NCBI GenBank assembly: GCA_003153315.1
Contig: PLYA01000076.1
Coordinates: 62,001 to 126,000, forward strand
Direction: 5' to 3'
DNA: 64,000 nucleotides
Source of the DNA: Bacteroidota bacterium
GTDB taxonomy: Bacteria > Bacteroidota > Bacteroidia > B-17B0 > Aurantibacillaceae
Position 1 is the first letter of the stretch. The number at the start of each line of letters is the position of its first letter. Of the stretch, positions 8,968 to 17,602 are shown one piece after another. Made by a program: the position numbers and the translations under genes. The notes below the pieces were generated by a model. It was given only the letters and a program-made list of their open reading frames with translations. It ran no database searches and had not been told where the DNA came from.

Positions 8968-10050
8968 ATGAATTCAACAATAAACTTTTTAGATAAATCC
9001 TGTTTTATTATTGCCGGGCCCTGTAGTGCAGAAAGCCGTGAACAGGTTTTACAGACTGCTTCTCAAATATCTCAAAGCAAAAAGGTGCACGCTTTTAGAG
9101 CGGGTGTATGGAAACCACGCACCCGCCCCGGAGGTTTTGAAGGCATGGGCGTGCAAGCCTTGCCCTGGTTGCAGGAAGTACAGGAAACCTACAAGCTGCC
9201 TGTTATTATAGAAATTGCGCAACCCGAACATATTGAAACTGCTCTTAAACACAACATCAACTTTTTTTGGATAGGTGCACGCACCACTGCCAACCCTTTT
9301 TCGGTACAGGAACTTGCCGAAGCATTGCAAGGGGTTAATTGTAAGGTAATGGTTAAAAACCCCATCCATCCTGATTTGCAATTATGGATAGGAGCTATAG
9401 AACGTATCTTAAACAGCAACGTGAAACAGGTAGCAGCTATACACAGAGGCTTTCATACTTCGGCAAAAAATACTTTTCGCAATACGCCTCTTTGGCAAAT
9501 ACCTATCGAGTTAAAAGTTAATTTTCCTGATATGCCTATTATTTGCGACCCAAGCCACATCAGCGGGCGCAGAGATTTGGTGTTTGATATTGCGCAGAAT
9601 GCCCTAGATATGGGTATGAATGGGCTGATGATTGAAACCCATATAAATCCCAACGAAGCTCTTAGCGATAAAGCCCAGCAAATTACTCCCTTTGAGTTAA
9701 ACGAACTGCTAAACCATTTACAGGTAAAAGAAAAATCTACCGCCAACCCTGCTTTTAATGCGCAGTTAAATACCATCCGCAACAATATTGATAAGATAGA
9801 TACGCAGATAATTAACCTCATAAAAGAACGGCTGCAATTGATTGAAAAAATTGCTGCTGAAAAACAGAAAAATAACATTACCGCTTTTCAGTTAGACCGT
9901 TGGATGCACATTCTTAAAACCCGTACCGATTGGGCTACCCAACAAAACCTAAGCAAAGACTTTGCCGAAAAACTATTCCAGCTCATACACGAAGAATCTA
10001 TCCGCACACAAATAGAACTGATGAAGGCGATACCTGCAAGTGGCAGATAG
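8968..10050 (+). CDS. Bifunctional 3-deoxy-7-phosphoheptulonate synthase / chorismate mutase
   Basis: 360 residues. The N-terminal domain condenses phosphoenolpyruvate and erythrose-4-phosphate to DAHP, the first step of the shikimate pathway. Motifs include IIAGPCSAES, FRAGVWKPRTRPGGFEGMG, WIGARTTANPFSVQE, MVKNPIHPD and ICDPSHISGRRDLV, as in the short type I-beta enzymes without an N-terminal regulatory domain. The last 90 residues (NTIRNNIDKIDTQIINLIKE, then LDRWMHIL) form a chorismate mutase of the AroQ class, which converts chorismate to prephenate. This DAHPS-then-CM order is common in Bacteroidota and is thought to give feedback control by prephenate. The 3' end runs into a 21-bp repeat array, so the last few residues may derive from that array. 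Confidence 0.93.
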   Translation: MNSTINFLDKSCFIIAGPCSAESREQVLQTASQISQSKKVHAFRAGVWKPRTRPGGFEGMGVQALPWLQEVQETYKLPVIIEIAQPEHIETALKHNINFFWIGARTTANPFSVQELAEALQGVNCKVMVKNPIHPDLQLWIGAIERILNSNVKQVAAIHRGFHTSAKNTFRNTPLWQIPIELKVNFPDMPIICDPSHISGRRDLVFDIAQNALDMGMNGLMIETHINPNEALSDKAQQITPFELNELLNHLQVKEKSTANPAFNAQLNTIRNNIDKIDTQIINLIKERLQLIEKIAAEKQKNNITAFQLDRWMHILKTRTDWATQQNLSKDFAEKLFQLIHEESIRTQIELMKAIPASGR

Positions 10051-10204
10051 CAGGTAACAGACTTTTAATCTGGACTTGCGCATGCCAGTTCTATACTTGT
10101 TCGTGGCAGTTCTGAACTAGCTCTTTCAAATTCACTCAAAACAACTCGTTAATCGTTTTCAACAATGCCGCTCATTTTTCAACAATTCTTTATTTGCGCC
10201 CAAG
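10037..10204 (+). repeat. Degenerate 21-bp-period array E
   Basis: Eight units of 21 bp can be laid out without gaps from 10037. The clearest matches at exactly 21 bp are TGGCAG (units 1 and 4), CAGTTCT (units 3 and 4) and TTTTCAACAAT (units 5/6 and 6/7). The array starts inside the last codons of the DAHP synthase gene and ends at the purH promoter. It is the weakest of five such arrays in the window; on the minus strand its units (ATGAGCGGCATTG, GTGAATTTGAAAG) resemble those of the 48.7 and 59.7 kb arrays. Confidence 0.5.
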
Positions 10205-10228
10205 TGCATTTCTATTTAGTTAATTTTG
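10193..10228 (+). promoter_or_regulatory. Putative purH promoter
   Basis: TAATTTTG (10221-10228) lies 17 nt before the purH ATG. TTTG at 10193-10196 could be the -33 element, with a rather long spacer of 24 nt. Confidence 0.45.
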
Positions 10229-10245
10229 CTCCTTAGCAATAATTT

Positions 10246-11772
10246 ATGAGCAGCCCAAGGCAAATTAAAAATGCACTTATTTCCGTTTTTTACAAAGACA
10301 ACTTAGAGTCTGTCATTAAAAAATTACATCAACTGGGTGTTGTTTTATACAGCACGGGTGGCACGCAAACATTTATTGAAAGTCTTTCCGTGCCTGTAGT
10401 TCCGGTAGAGGAGCTAACTTCTTTTCCTGAAATTTTAGGCGGACGTGTAAAAACATTGCACCCAAAAATATTCGGAGGAATACTTGGCAGGCGTGAACTG
10501 CAAAGCGATGTGGCACAAATGGAAAAGCACGAGATACCGAATATTGATTTGGTTATTGTTGACCTTTATCCTTTTGAAGAGACTGTTGCCAAAGGTGCAT
10601 CGGAACAGGATATTATTGAGAAGATAGATATTGGCGGTATTTCACTTATCCGCGCTGCTGCAAAAAACTTTAATGATGTACTGATTGTTTCTTCACGTAA
10701 TGATTATGCTGGTTTACTTTCTTTATTGGAAGAAAAGAAAGGCGCTACAGATATTGCCGACCGTAGGAAATATGCCGCCAAAGCCTTTGCTATGAGCTCT
10801 CATTACGATACGGCTATTTTTAATTACTTCAACAAAGAAGAAAAACTACCTGTATTAAAAGCCAGTGAGAACCATGCGAATGTTTTACGTTATGGAGAGA
10901 ACCCACATCAACAGGGTATCTTCTATGGCAATTTAGATGAGATGTTTGAGAAGATTAGCGGTAAAGAACTTTCTTACAATAATTTATTAGATGTAGATGC
11001 TGCCATTGATGTAATAGAAGAATTTACCGATACCACCTTCGCCATTCTCAAACATAATAACGCTTGTGGCATTGCCTCACGCATTAAATTAGTGGATGCT
11101 TGGAAAGCAGCCTTAGAAGCAGATCCTTTGTCTGCCTTCGGCGGAATTTTAATCACTAATGCTAAAGTGGATGAAGAAACATCTGCAGAAATAAACAAAC
11201 TTTTCTTTGAAGTAATTATTGCTCCAAGCTACGATGTAAAAGCGTTGGAGATTTTAAAATCAAAACCCAATCGTATTATTCTTAGTAAGAAGAAAAACAA
11301 AACAAGCACTAAATCTTTCCGCACTTTACTAAACGGTGTTATTGAACAAGACCGCGATTTAAAAACTGAAACAGAAAAAGATTTAACTACCGTAACTACG
11401 GTTGCCCCCGATAAAGAACAAATAAGAGATTTATTGTTTGCTAATAAATTAGTGAAGCACACAAAATCAAACACTATTATCCTTGCAAAGAATAATCAAT
11501 TGCTGGCAAGCGGTACCGGACAAACATCGCGTGTAGATGCACTGAAACAAGCTATTGCAAAAGCGCAGAGTTTCGGCTTTGATTTAAATGGAGCCGTTAT
11601 GTCGAGCGATGCATTCTTTCCATTCCCAGATTGTGTGGAGATTGCTGATAAAGCAGGTATTAAAGCGGTTATTCAACCCGGCGGCAGTATTAAAGATAAA
11701 GACAGCATTGCTTATTGCAACGAACACAAGATGGCGATGGTATATACCGGAACAAGACATTTTAAACACTAA
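10246..11772 (+). CDS. purH: Bifunctional AICAR transformylase / IMP cyclohydrolase
   Basis: 508 residues. It performs the last two steps of purine synthesis: formylation of AICAR with 10-formyl-tetrahydrofolate, then ring closure to IMP. The N-terminal MGS-like cyclohydrolase domain shows VVLYSTGGTQTF and ILGGRVKTLHPKIFGGIL. The transformylase domain shows LRYGENPHQQGIFYG near residue 215, ILKHNNACGIA near 265 (most homologues read KHxNPCG; here the Pro is Ala), FGGILITN, and the C-terminal DAFFPFPDCVEIA, AVIQPGGSIKD and TGTRHFKH. Length is normal for the family. mreB follows after 30 bp, so the two may be cotranscribed. Confidence 0.97.
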   Translation: MSSPRQIKNALISVFYKDNLESVIKKLHQLGVVLYSTGGTQTFIESLSVPVVPVEELTSFPEILGGRVKTLHPKIFGGILGRRELQSDVAQMEKHEIPNIDLVIVDLYPFEETVAKGASEQDIIEKIDIGGISLIRAAAKNFNDVLIVSSRNDYAGLLSLLEEKKGATDIADRRKYAAKAFAMSSHYDTAIFNYFNKEEKLPVLKASENHANVLRYGENPHQQGIFYGNLDEMFEKISGKELSYNNLLDVDAAIDVIEEFTDTTFAILKHNNACGIASRIKLVDAWKAALEADPLSAFGGILITNAKVDEETSAEINKLFFEVIIAPSYDVKALEILKSKPNRIILSKKKNKTSTKSFRTLLNGVIEQDRDLKTETEKDLTTVTTVAPDKEQIRDLLFANKLVKHTKSNTIILAKNNQLLASGTGQTSRVDALKQAIAKAQSFGFDLNGAVMSSDAFFPFPDCVEIADKAGIKAVIQPGGSIKDKDSIAYCNEHKMAMVYTGTRHFKH

Positions 11773-11802
11773 TAAAATCTAAAATACGATAACTGAACAT
11801 AT

Positions 11803-12825
11803 ATGGCAGTATTAAATTTTTTAACCCAGGAAATAGCAATAGACTTAGGAACAGCTAACACCATTATTATCTGTAATGATAAGGTTGTTGTTGATGAACC
11901 CAGTATTGTTGCGGTGGACAGAAGCACCGGTAAAATAATTGCGGTTGGAAAGCAGGCGCAGCAAATGCACGGTAAAACCCATGAGAATATAAAAACTATT
12001 CGTCCGCTTAAAGATGGTGTAATTGCAGATTTCCAGGCAGCTGAAGAAATGATTAAGGGGATGATTAAAATGATTAATCCCGGAAGGAAATTCTTTCAAC
12101 CTTCTTTGCGTATGGTAATTTGTATTCCTTCTGGTATTACGGAGGTTGAGAAACGTGCCGTACGTGATAGTGCAGAACATGCCGGAGCTAAAGAAGTATA
12201 TATGATACACGAACCTATGGCCGCTGCTTTGGGTATGGGTATTGATGTGGAAGAGCCAGTTGGTAATATGATTATTGACATAGGTGGCGGTACCAGCGAG
12301 ATTGCCGTTATTGCCCTTGGGGGTATTGTGTGCGATAAATCGGTTCGTATTGCCGGCGATGATTTTACAGCGAACATAGAAGAATACATGCGTCGCCAAC
12401 ATAACATCTTAATTGGTGAACGTACGGCAGAGCGCGTCAAGATTGAAGTAGGTGCAGCCATGACGGAAATTGAAAATCCTCCCGCTGATTTTCCGGTTCA
12501 TGGAAGAGATTTAATGACAGGTATTCCGAAAGAGATTTATGTGTCGTATGTAGAGGTAGCACACGCTTTAGATAAATCTATATCAAAAATTGAAGAGGCG
12601 ATATTAAATGCCCTAGAAATGACGCCACCTGAACTTTCTGCTGATATATACCGTACCGGAATATATTTAGCGGGCGGTGGTTCTTTGTTACGTGGCTTAG
12701 ACAAGCGTATATCTATGAAAACAAAACTACCTGTGCATATTGCAGAAGATCCATTGCGGGCCGTAGCCCGCGGTACCGGTATTGCTTTAAAGAACATCCA
12801 TCGCTTTCCGTTCCTTATTAAGTAA
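11803..12825 (+). CDS. mreB: Rod shape-determining protein MreB
   Basis: 340 residues. An actin-like ATPase that forms membrane-bound filaments and directs lateral cell-wall synthesis. The start has IDLGTANTIII (phosphate 1), the middle has MIIDIGGGTSEIAVI (phosphate 2), and the end has IYLAGGGSLLRGLD (adenosine motif), all at normal spacing. It is first in the order mreB-mreC-mreD-mrdA, which encodes the elongation machinery; rodA is not next to them in this window. No convincing promoter of its own was found in the 30 bp after purH. Confidence 0.97.
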   Translation: MAVLNFLTQEIAIDLGTANTIIICNDKVVVDEPSIVAVDRSTGKIIAVGKQAQQMHGKTHENIKTIRPLKDGVIADFQAAEEMIKGMIKMINPGRKFFQPSLRMVICIPSGITEVEKRAVRDSAEHAGAKEVYMIHEPMAAALGMGIDVEEPVGNMIIDIGGGTSEIAVIALGGIVCDKSVRIAGDDFTANIEEYMRRQHNILIGERTAERVKIEVGAAMTEIENPPADFPVHGRDLMTGIPKEIYVSYVEVAHALDKSISKIEEAILNALEMTPPELSADIYRTGIYLAGGGSLLRGLDKRISMKTKLPVHIAEDPLRAVARGTGIALKNIHRFPFLIK

Positions 12826-12941
12826 TTAGTTTTTGCTGCTAACAATTTTTGGTTAAGAAATTGAATGGGAGTTGTGTGCTGAATTCGTATTAATTGTACA
12901 TTTTTATAATCAGTTAATCTGCAACTAAATATTTAAAATAA

Positions 12942-13793
12942 GTGCGTACCCTCTTAAATTTTCTAATAAGAAACTACTATAACCTGCTTTTCATTTTCCT
13001 GTTTATACTTTGCATTTTATTAATCACTAAAAACAGAAACTTTCAGAGTACGCATATTATAAATTCTTCAAACATTATTTCAGCGGAAACCTTTCAGGCT
13101 ATATCAAATACCAAAGAATACCTTTCGTTAAAAGAAGAAAATTTAAAACTTGCGAGAGAAAACGCAGGCTTGATAAATATTATCCGTTCACGCTCTTATG
13201 AGTTAATACAAATTTCTTCTCTCCAAAAAAATGATACCTTGTATAGACAAAAGTATATTTATACAAATGCCAAAGTAATAAACAACAGCACTAATTTGCG
13301 TAGTAATTATTTAACATTGAATATTGGCTCTGCACAGGGCATTACACATGATATGGCTATTATAAACAGCGAGGGTATTGTGGGTGTTATAAATAATGTA
13401 TCGAAGAATTTCTCTTCGGCATTATCTATTTTACACAAAGATGTAAAGGTTAATTGCATGTTGAAGAAGGATGGTTCTTACGGTCCGCTGAGTTGGGAGA
13501 AAGATGATGATTATACAAGTGCAACGATAACTGATATACCCATCCATGCAAAGATTAAAAACGGAGATACCATAGTTACAAGCGCGTTATCATCTATTTT
13601 TCCCGAAGGGATTAGTGTTGGCACTGTAAAAAGCTTTGAGCGAAAAAGTGGCGATGCCTTTTATACCGTAAAGGTAAACTTAAGTACAAGTTATAAAAAA
13701 CTGAATCATGTGTATATAATAAAAAATGTATTTAAAGCAGAGCAGGATTCTTTAGAGTTAAAATCTCAAAAGCACGATAAGGATGATAAGTGA
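12942..13793 (+). CDS. mreC: Rod shape-determining protein MreC
   Basis: 283 residues, starting at a GTG codon; no in-frame ATG lies near enough to serve. One N-terminal transmembrane helix (about residues 12-28, YYNLLFIFLFILCILLI), then a coiled coil (YLSLKEENLKLARENAGL) and a periplasmic beta-domain with GIVGVINNVSKNFSSAL and DTIVTSALSSIFPEGISVG, typical of MreC. It links MreB and MreD to the penicillin-binding protein. The gene overlaps mreD by 11 bp, so translation is likely coupled. The 116-bp gap from mreB holds no clear terminator. Confidence 0.93.
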   Translation: MRTLLNFLIRNYYNLLFIFLFILCILLITKNRNFQSTHIINSSNIISAETFQAISNTKEYLSLKEENLKLARENAGLINIIRSRSYELIQISSLQKNDTLYRQKYIYTNAKVINNSTNLRSNYLTLNIGSAQGITHDMAIINSEGIVGVINNVSKNFSSALSILHKDVKVNCMLKKDGSYGPLSWEKDDDYTSATITDIPIHAKIKNGDTIVTSALSSIFPEGISVGTVKSFERKSGDAFYTVKVNLSTSYKKLNHVYIIKNVFKAEQDSLELKSQKHDKDDK

Positions 13794-14307
13794 TGTGCTA
13801 AAGAATATAGGGCGTTTTACAATACTTGTATTATTGCAAGTATTGATTGTAAAGAATATTAATCTGGGCAGGTACTTTATTTTCTTCCCATACATTTTAT
13901 TTCTGCTGCTGCTTCCGTTTAATACACCTAAACCACTAACACTTATTTTGGCTTTTATATTGGGTCTCACTATCGATATGTTTTATGATACACAGGGTAT
14001 GCACGCTGCAGCCTGTATTACCATGGCTTTTGTAAGAAGTTTTGTGTTGGAACTATTCGCACCGCGTGAGGGATATGACGAGCAATTAAAACCAACCATT
14101 ACCTACATGGGTGTAGGATGGTTTTCTTCTTATGCCATTATACTAATTTTAATTCATCATTTTGTTTTATTTTATATAGAAGCTTTTACCTTTCACGAAT
14201 TCTTCCGTACACTTTTGCGCGTAATAGGCAGTACTGTAGCAACCTTCGGGTTTATCTATCTGATGCAGTTTCTGTTTTATCGACCTAATAGCAATCGGTT
14301 GTCATGA
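13783..14307 (+). CDS. mreD: Rod shape-determining protein MreD-like membrane protein
   Basis: 174 residues with four or five hydrophobic segments (for example YFIFFPYILFLLLLPF, LTLILAFILGLTIDMFYD, AIILILIHHFVLFYIEAF and a final VIGSTVATFGFIYLMQFLF). The GLTIDMFYDT-GMHA pattern is typical of Bacteroidota MreD. Position between mreC (11-bp overlap) and mrdA (4-bp ATGA overlap) supports the call strongly, since the family itself is poorly conserved. Integral inner-membrane part of the elongasome. Confidence 0.9.
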   Translation: MISDVLKNIGRFTILVLLQVLIVKNINLGRYFIFFPYILFLLLLPFNTPKPLTLILAFILGLTIDMFYDTQGMHAAACITMAFVRSFVLELFAPREGYDEQLKPTITYMGVGWFSSYAIILILIHHFVLFYIEAFTFHEFFRTLLRVIGSTVATFGFIYLMQFLFYRPNSNRLS

Positions 14308-16151
14308 GCAAGAATCCTTACTTAGAGAATCGTAAATTTATTATTGGAGGTATTTTTGCTTTGGTGGCGTTGGTTTACATCTCTCGCTTGTTCTATATGC
14401 AGGTAATAGACGATAAGGCAAAGCTGGATGCGCGTAATAATGCTTTCCGTTACTTAACTGAATATCCGGTGCGGGGATATATATACGACAGGAAGGGCAA
14501 GTTGCTGGTGTTTAACGACCCTGCGTATGATTTAATGGTTGTGCCACGAAATGTTTTGTATTGCGATACGCAGGCACTGTGTAAGATATTGGAAATAGAT
14601 ACCGCAGGTTTTAATAAAAGAATGAAACGCGCCAAGCAAACGCCGCGTAAAGAATCTTATTTCGAAAAGCAAATTTCATCAGAGACCTATGCCAAGTTGC
14701 AGGAAAAGATGTATCGCTTTTCGGGCTTCTTTATTCAGAAACGAACCATCAGGCGTTATCCGAAAAAGATAGCGGCACACTTGCTGGGATATATTGGGGA
14801 GGTAAGCAAAGCGCAGGCAGAGAAAGACTCTTACTACAAAGAGGGCGACTACATCGGTATTAGTGGTATAGAAAAATCGTACGAAAAAGATTTGCGTGGT
14901 ATTAAAGGCACTCGCATAGTAATGGTTGATGTGCACAACAAAGAGAAAGGCCGCTTTGCAGACGGTATGTACGATACGCTGGCCATTTCAGGTAAAGCTT
15001 TGTATTGCACGATTGATGCAGAATTACAGGAATACGGCGAATATTTAATGCAGGGCAAAAGAGGTGCCGTTGTTGCCATTGATCCAAGTACCGGAGAAAT
15101 CCTCGCGTTGGTTTCAAGCCCCACATACGACCCAAACTTATTGGTAGGCAGAGAGCGTTCTAAAAACTATGGTATGTTGCAAAGAGATACGTTAGGTATC
15201 CCATTATTTAATCGCGCATTGATGGCTGCCTATCCTCCGGGTTCTATCTTTAAGTTAATAGATGCTTTAATCGGACAAAAAGAAGGAGTGCTTAAACCTT
15301 CTACGGTTTATCCTTGTTCCAGAGGATATGCTCCTATGGGCGGTCACCCGAAGTGCCATGCGCATCCATCGGGCGATTTGTACAATGCTATATCAGCGTC
15401 TTGCAATTCTTATTTCTCCTATGTTTTTAAAAGCATAGTAGATCATCATCCCAACGGAAAGTTTGTAGATGGGTATAACAACTGGCGCGATAACGTAATG
15501 AGTTTTGGTGTTGGAAAACACCTGGGTTCTGATTTGCCGTACGAGTTGGGAGGTAACGTGCCGAGTGTGAAATATTACGATAAGGTATTCGGGCCGGGAA
15601 GATGGTTTGCCAATACCGTTGTTTCTTTGGGTATAGGGCAGGCAGAGCTAACCATACTTCCGGTGCAGATGGCTAATGTGGTGGCGTGCATTGCTAATCG
15701 CGGATATTTTTATACGCCGCATATAATTAAAGCTGTGGCAGACCCCAAGAATATCAATACAAAATATGCCGAGAAACATTATTGCTCGGTGCCCTATGAG
15801 TATTTTATTCCGGTGGTAGATGGTATGGAACGCGTGTTAAAGCCCGGTGGAACGGCATGGACATCAGCCATAAAAGACATTACCGTTTGCGGAAAAACAG
15901 GTACTGCCGAAAACCCGCATGGCGATTCGCACGCAGTGTTCCTGGCTTTTGCACCTAAAGACAATCCTAAAATTGCCATTGCCTGTGTGGTAGAGAATTG
16001 CGGCTTTGGTGGAGTTTTTGCGGCGCCTATTGTAAGTTTAATGATAGAGAAATACATACGCGGACACGTTACTCGCCCTGAAATGGAAAAACGTACCGCA
16101 GAGATAGACATCATTCACGGGAAAAATTTACCTACTTCCGGCCACCATTAA
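14304..16151 (+). CDS. mrdA: Penicillin-binding protein 2 (elongasome transpeptidase)
   Basis: 615 residues. It crosslinks peptidoglycan during cell elongation and is anchored by one N-terminal helix (IIGGIFALVALVYISRLFYM). A PBP dimerisation domain follows (VRGYIYDRKGKLLVFNDPAY), then the transpeptidase domain with all three active-site motifs: PPGSIFKL (SxxK, near residue 312), SASCNSYF (SxN, near 363) and CGKTGTAENP (KTG, near 532). Translation is probably coupled to mreD through the ATGA overlap. The stop codon directly borders a 21-bp repeat array, and the reading frame stays open through that array for 65 codons beyond the TAA. Confidence 0.96.
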   Translation: MSKNPYLENRKFIIGGIFALVALVYISRLFYMQVIDDKAKLDARNNAFRYLTEYPVRGYIYDRKGKLLVFNDPAYDLMVVPRNVLYCDTQALCKILEIDTAGFNKRMKRAKQTPRKESYFEKQISSETYAKLQEKMYRFSGFFIQKRTIRRYPKKIAAHLLGYIGEVSKAQAEKDSYYKEGDYIGISGIEKSYEKDLRGIKGTRIVMVDVHNKEKGRFADGMYDTLAISGKALYCTIDAELQEYGEYLMQGKRGAVVAIDPSTGEILALVSSPTYDPNLLVGRERSKNYGMLQRDTLGIPLFNRALMAAYPPGSIFKLIDALIGQKEGVLKPSTVYPCSRGYAPMGGHPKCHAHPSGDLYNAISASCNSYFSYVFKSIVDHHPNGKFVDGYNNWRDNVMSFGVGKHLGSDLPYELGGNVPSVKYYDKVFGPGRWFANTVVSLGIGQAELTILPVQMANVVACIANRGYFYTPHIIKAVADPKNINTKYAEKHYCSVPYEYFIPVVDGMERVLKPGGTAWTSAIKDITVCGKTGTAENPHGDSHAVFLAFAPKDNPKIAIACVVENCGFGGVFAAPIVSLMIEKYIRGHVTRPEMEKRTAEIDIIHGKNLPTSGHH

Positions 16152-16375
16152 TACGTTTGCATCTCTGCAAACCTTACTACCACTTGTGCAAACGAGTCTT
16201 ACACAAGTGCAAATTGCTTTTACATGTATGCGAATAGAATATACGTAAATACAATTTCTATTAACCGAAATGCAAACACATCTTACATTTTTGCGAATGC
16301 ATTTTACATGATTGCAAAGCTATTTCACATATATACAAATTCTATTTACTAAGCTGCAGCTTTTATTAACACCAT
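16145..16375 (+). repeat. 21-bp-period intergenic array A
   Basis: From 16166 to 16354 nine consecutive 21-bp units follow one another with no insertion or deletion; the flanking half units at 16145 and 16355 also fit. Each unit begins TGCAAA (variants TGCGAA, TACAAA) and carries TTTACA or TTCACA at positions 12-17, so the shape is TGCAAA-N5-TTTACA-N4, an imperfect dyad. The remaining positions are almost random. The array starts at the mrdA stop codon. The frame in phase with mrdA is open through 16348 with the heptad pattern A-N-x-x-Y-x-x, but it has no start codon near its beginning. Confidence 0.9.
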
Positions 16376-16593
16376 AAAAAATGCCTTTTACAACAGATTT
16401 TTGTTAAAGACAGTTAAATCTTAAAATAAATGTAACCTTATTTTAATTCTTACGTATAAAAGGAATATAACAGAACTAACATCATGATGCTATAAACATT
16501 TACGCTACAGTTTGCATACAAAATTAAGTACGCCTCTTGCAGGGAAACAACGCGTATGCAGGCTGCCTTGCAAGGAGCTTAAATTTTATAGCC
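16376..16593. other. Intergenic remainder after array A
   Basis: AT-rich stretch between array A and the unknown gene at 16594. It holds short runs of A and T and an imperfect GC-richer patch near 16532-16580 with repeated TTGCA/TGCAGG words. I see no convincing TAnnTTTG box, RNA or terminator here. Confidence 0.4.
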
Positions 16594-17517
16594 ATGATGA
16601 AGCGGCAGATAAATGCAAAGAAAATGTTTCAAACATTACTCAATGTAATGGATGACTTCAATTCGGTATGGAGTGCCAACCCTGCCCTAAGCGCAGCAGT
16701 CACAAGCCTTACGAACTATATGGATGAGCTTACTATGGCCAGCAATATTCAGATAGCCAACACCAAAGGCATTACACATAACAAAATAAAAAGCCGTGCA
16801 TTGCTCATAGAAATGGCTCTTCAGCACTCTGCTGCCTGCATATCGTATGCAGCAAGTATAGGAGATACCGAACTGAAAGGAAATAGCAAAATATTATACA
16901 GTACCCTAAATAGAGCCAACGATATTTTACTTACCAATTCATGCCAGAGTTTATACAACCTCGTTAATCCGCATGCAGCAAGCTTAAGCGACTTCGGAGC
17001 AGATGCAACTACACTAAACGCCTTTCAAAATGCTATTACCAGCTATATGCCTATCGGACAATTGCCCTTAAATGCCATTATTGCCAAAAAAGCCGCTACC
17101 CTTAAAATTAAAACTATTATCAACAACACAAAAATACTGTTGAAAGAACAGCTGGATAACCTTATGCAACAATACAAAACCAGCGAACCAGATTTTTACA
17201 ACCAATACATGGGTTTGCGCCATCCTGCGCACAGCAATGCCCGCCGGAAGACGGTAGATATTAAGATTCAGGTGAAAGACACAAACAACAACCCTTTGCA
17301 ACATGCCGAAATAACTTTAACAGCTACAAAGGGCGCCAAACGCCACAAACTAAGTAAGCAAAACGGCACACATCATTTTGAACGCCTGAAACCCGATACC
17401 TATATCATTACCGTTTACTTGCCAAACTATATTACCCAAACACAAAGCATCAGCACCCTTGCGCCGCAAACACTAAATGTGGTTTTTGTGATGGAGGGTG
17501 TAACTGGTAGTGGATAA
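16594..17517 (+). CDS. Unknown protein: helical N-terminal domain plus carboxypeptidase-regulatory-like domain
   Basis: 307 residues from the ATG at 16594 (a TTG 57 nt upstream is an alternative but is less likely; AAGGAG lies about 15 nt before the ATG). Residues 1-215 are predicted to be mostly helical, with no signal peptide or catalytic motif, and include repeated short helices (MFQTLLNVMDDFNSVW, KIKTIINNTKILLKEQLDN). The stretch KNLLxxQLDxLMxQY...F is reminiscent of a family of Bacteroidota proteins of unknown function. Residues 225-300 (VDIKIQVKDTNNNPLQHAEI, then FERLKPDTYIITVYLPNY) form a carboxypeptidase-regulatory-like beta-sandwich. Function unknown. It stands alone between array A and a T9SS gene. 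Confidence 0.8.
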   Translation: MMKRQINAKKMFQTLLNVMDDFNSVWSANPALSAAVTSLTNYMDELTMASNIQIANTKGITHNKIKSRALLIEMALQHSAACISYAASIGDTELKGNSKILYSTLNRANDILLTNSCQSLYNLVNPHAASLSDFGADATTLNAFQNAITSYMPIGQLPLNAIIAKKAATLKIKTIINNTKILLKEQLDNLMQQYKTSEPDFYNQYMGLRHPAHSNARRKTVDIKIQVKDTNNNPLQHAEITLTATKGAKRHKLSKQNGTHHFERLKPDTYIITVYLPNYITQTQSISTLAPQTLNVVFVMEGVTGSG

Positions 17518-17602
17518 ATTTTGCTCTACTTTTTCTTAACGTAAACTTAATGTTTCTTATAAAGTGTTTTTTTCTATTTTTGATAACTTAAAAGTATATC
17601 TG

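Noticed and set aside
12826-12941. Possible further 21-bp array between mreB and mreC
   Set aside because: Units aligned at lag 21 share only scattered bases; no better than expected for AT-rich DNA.
16149-16348. mrdA extended by stop-codon readthrough
   Set aside because: PBP2 is full length at the TAA, and openness of the array frame is explained by the 21-bp period; kept only as a testable remark.
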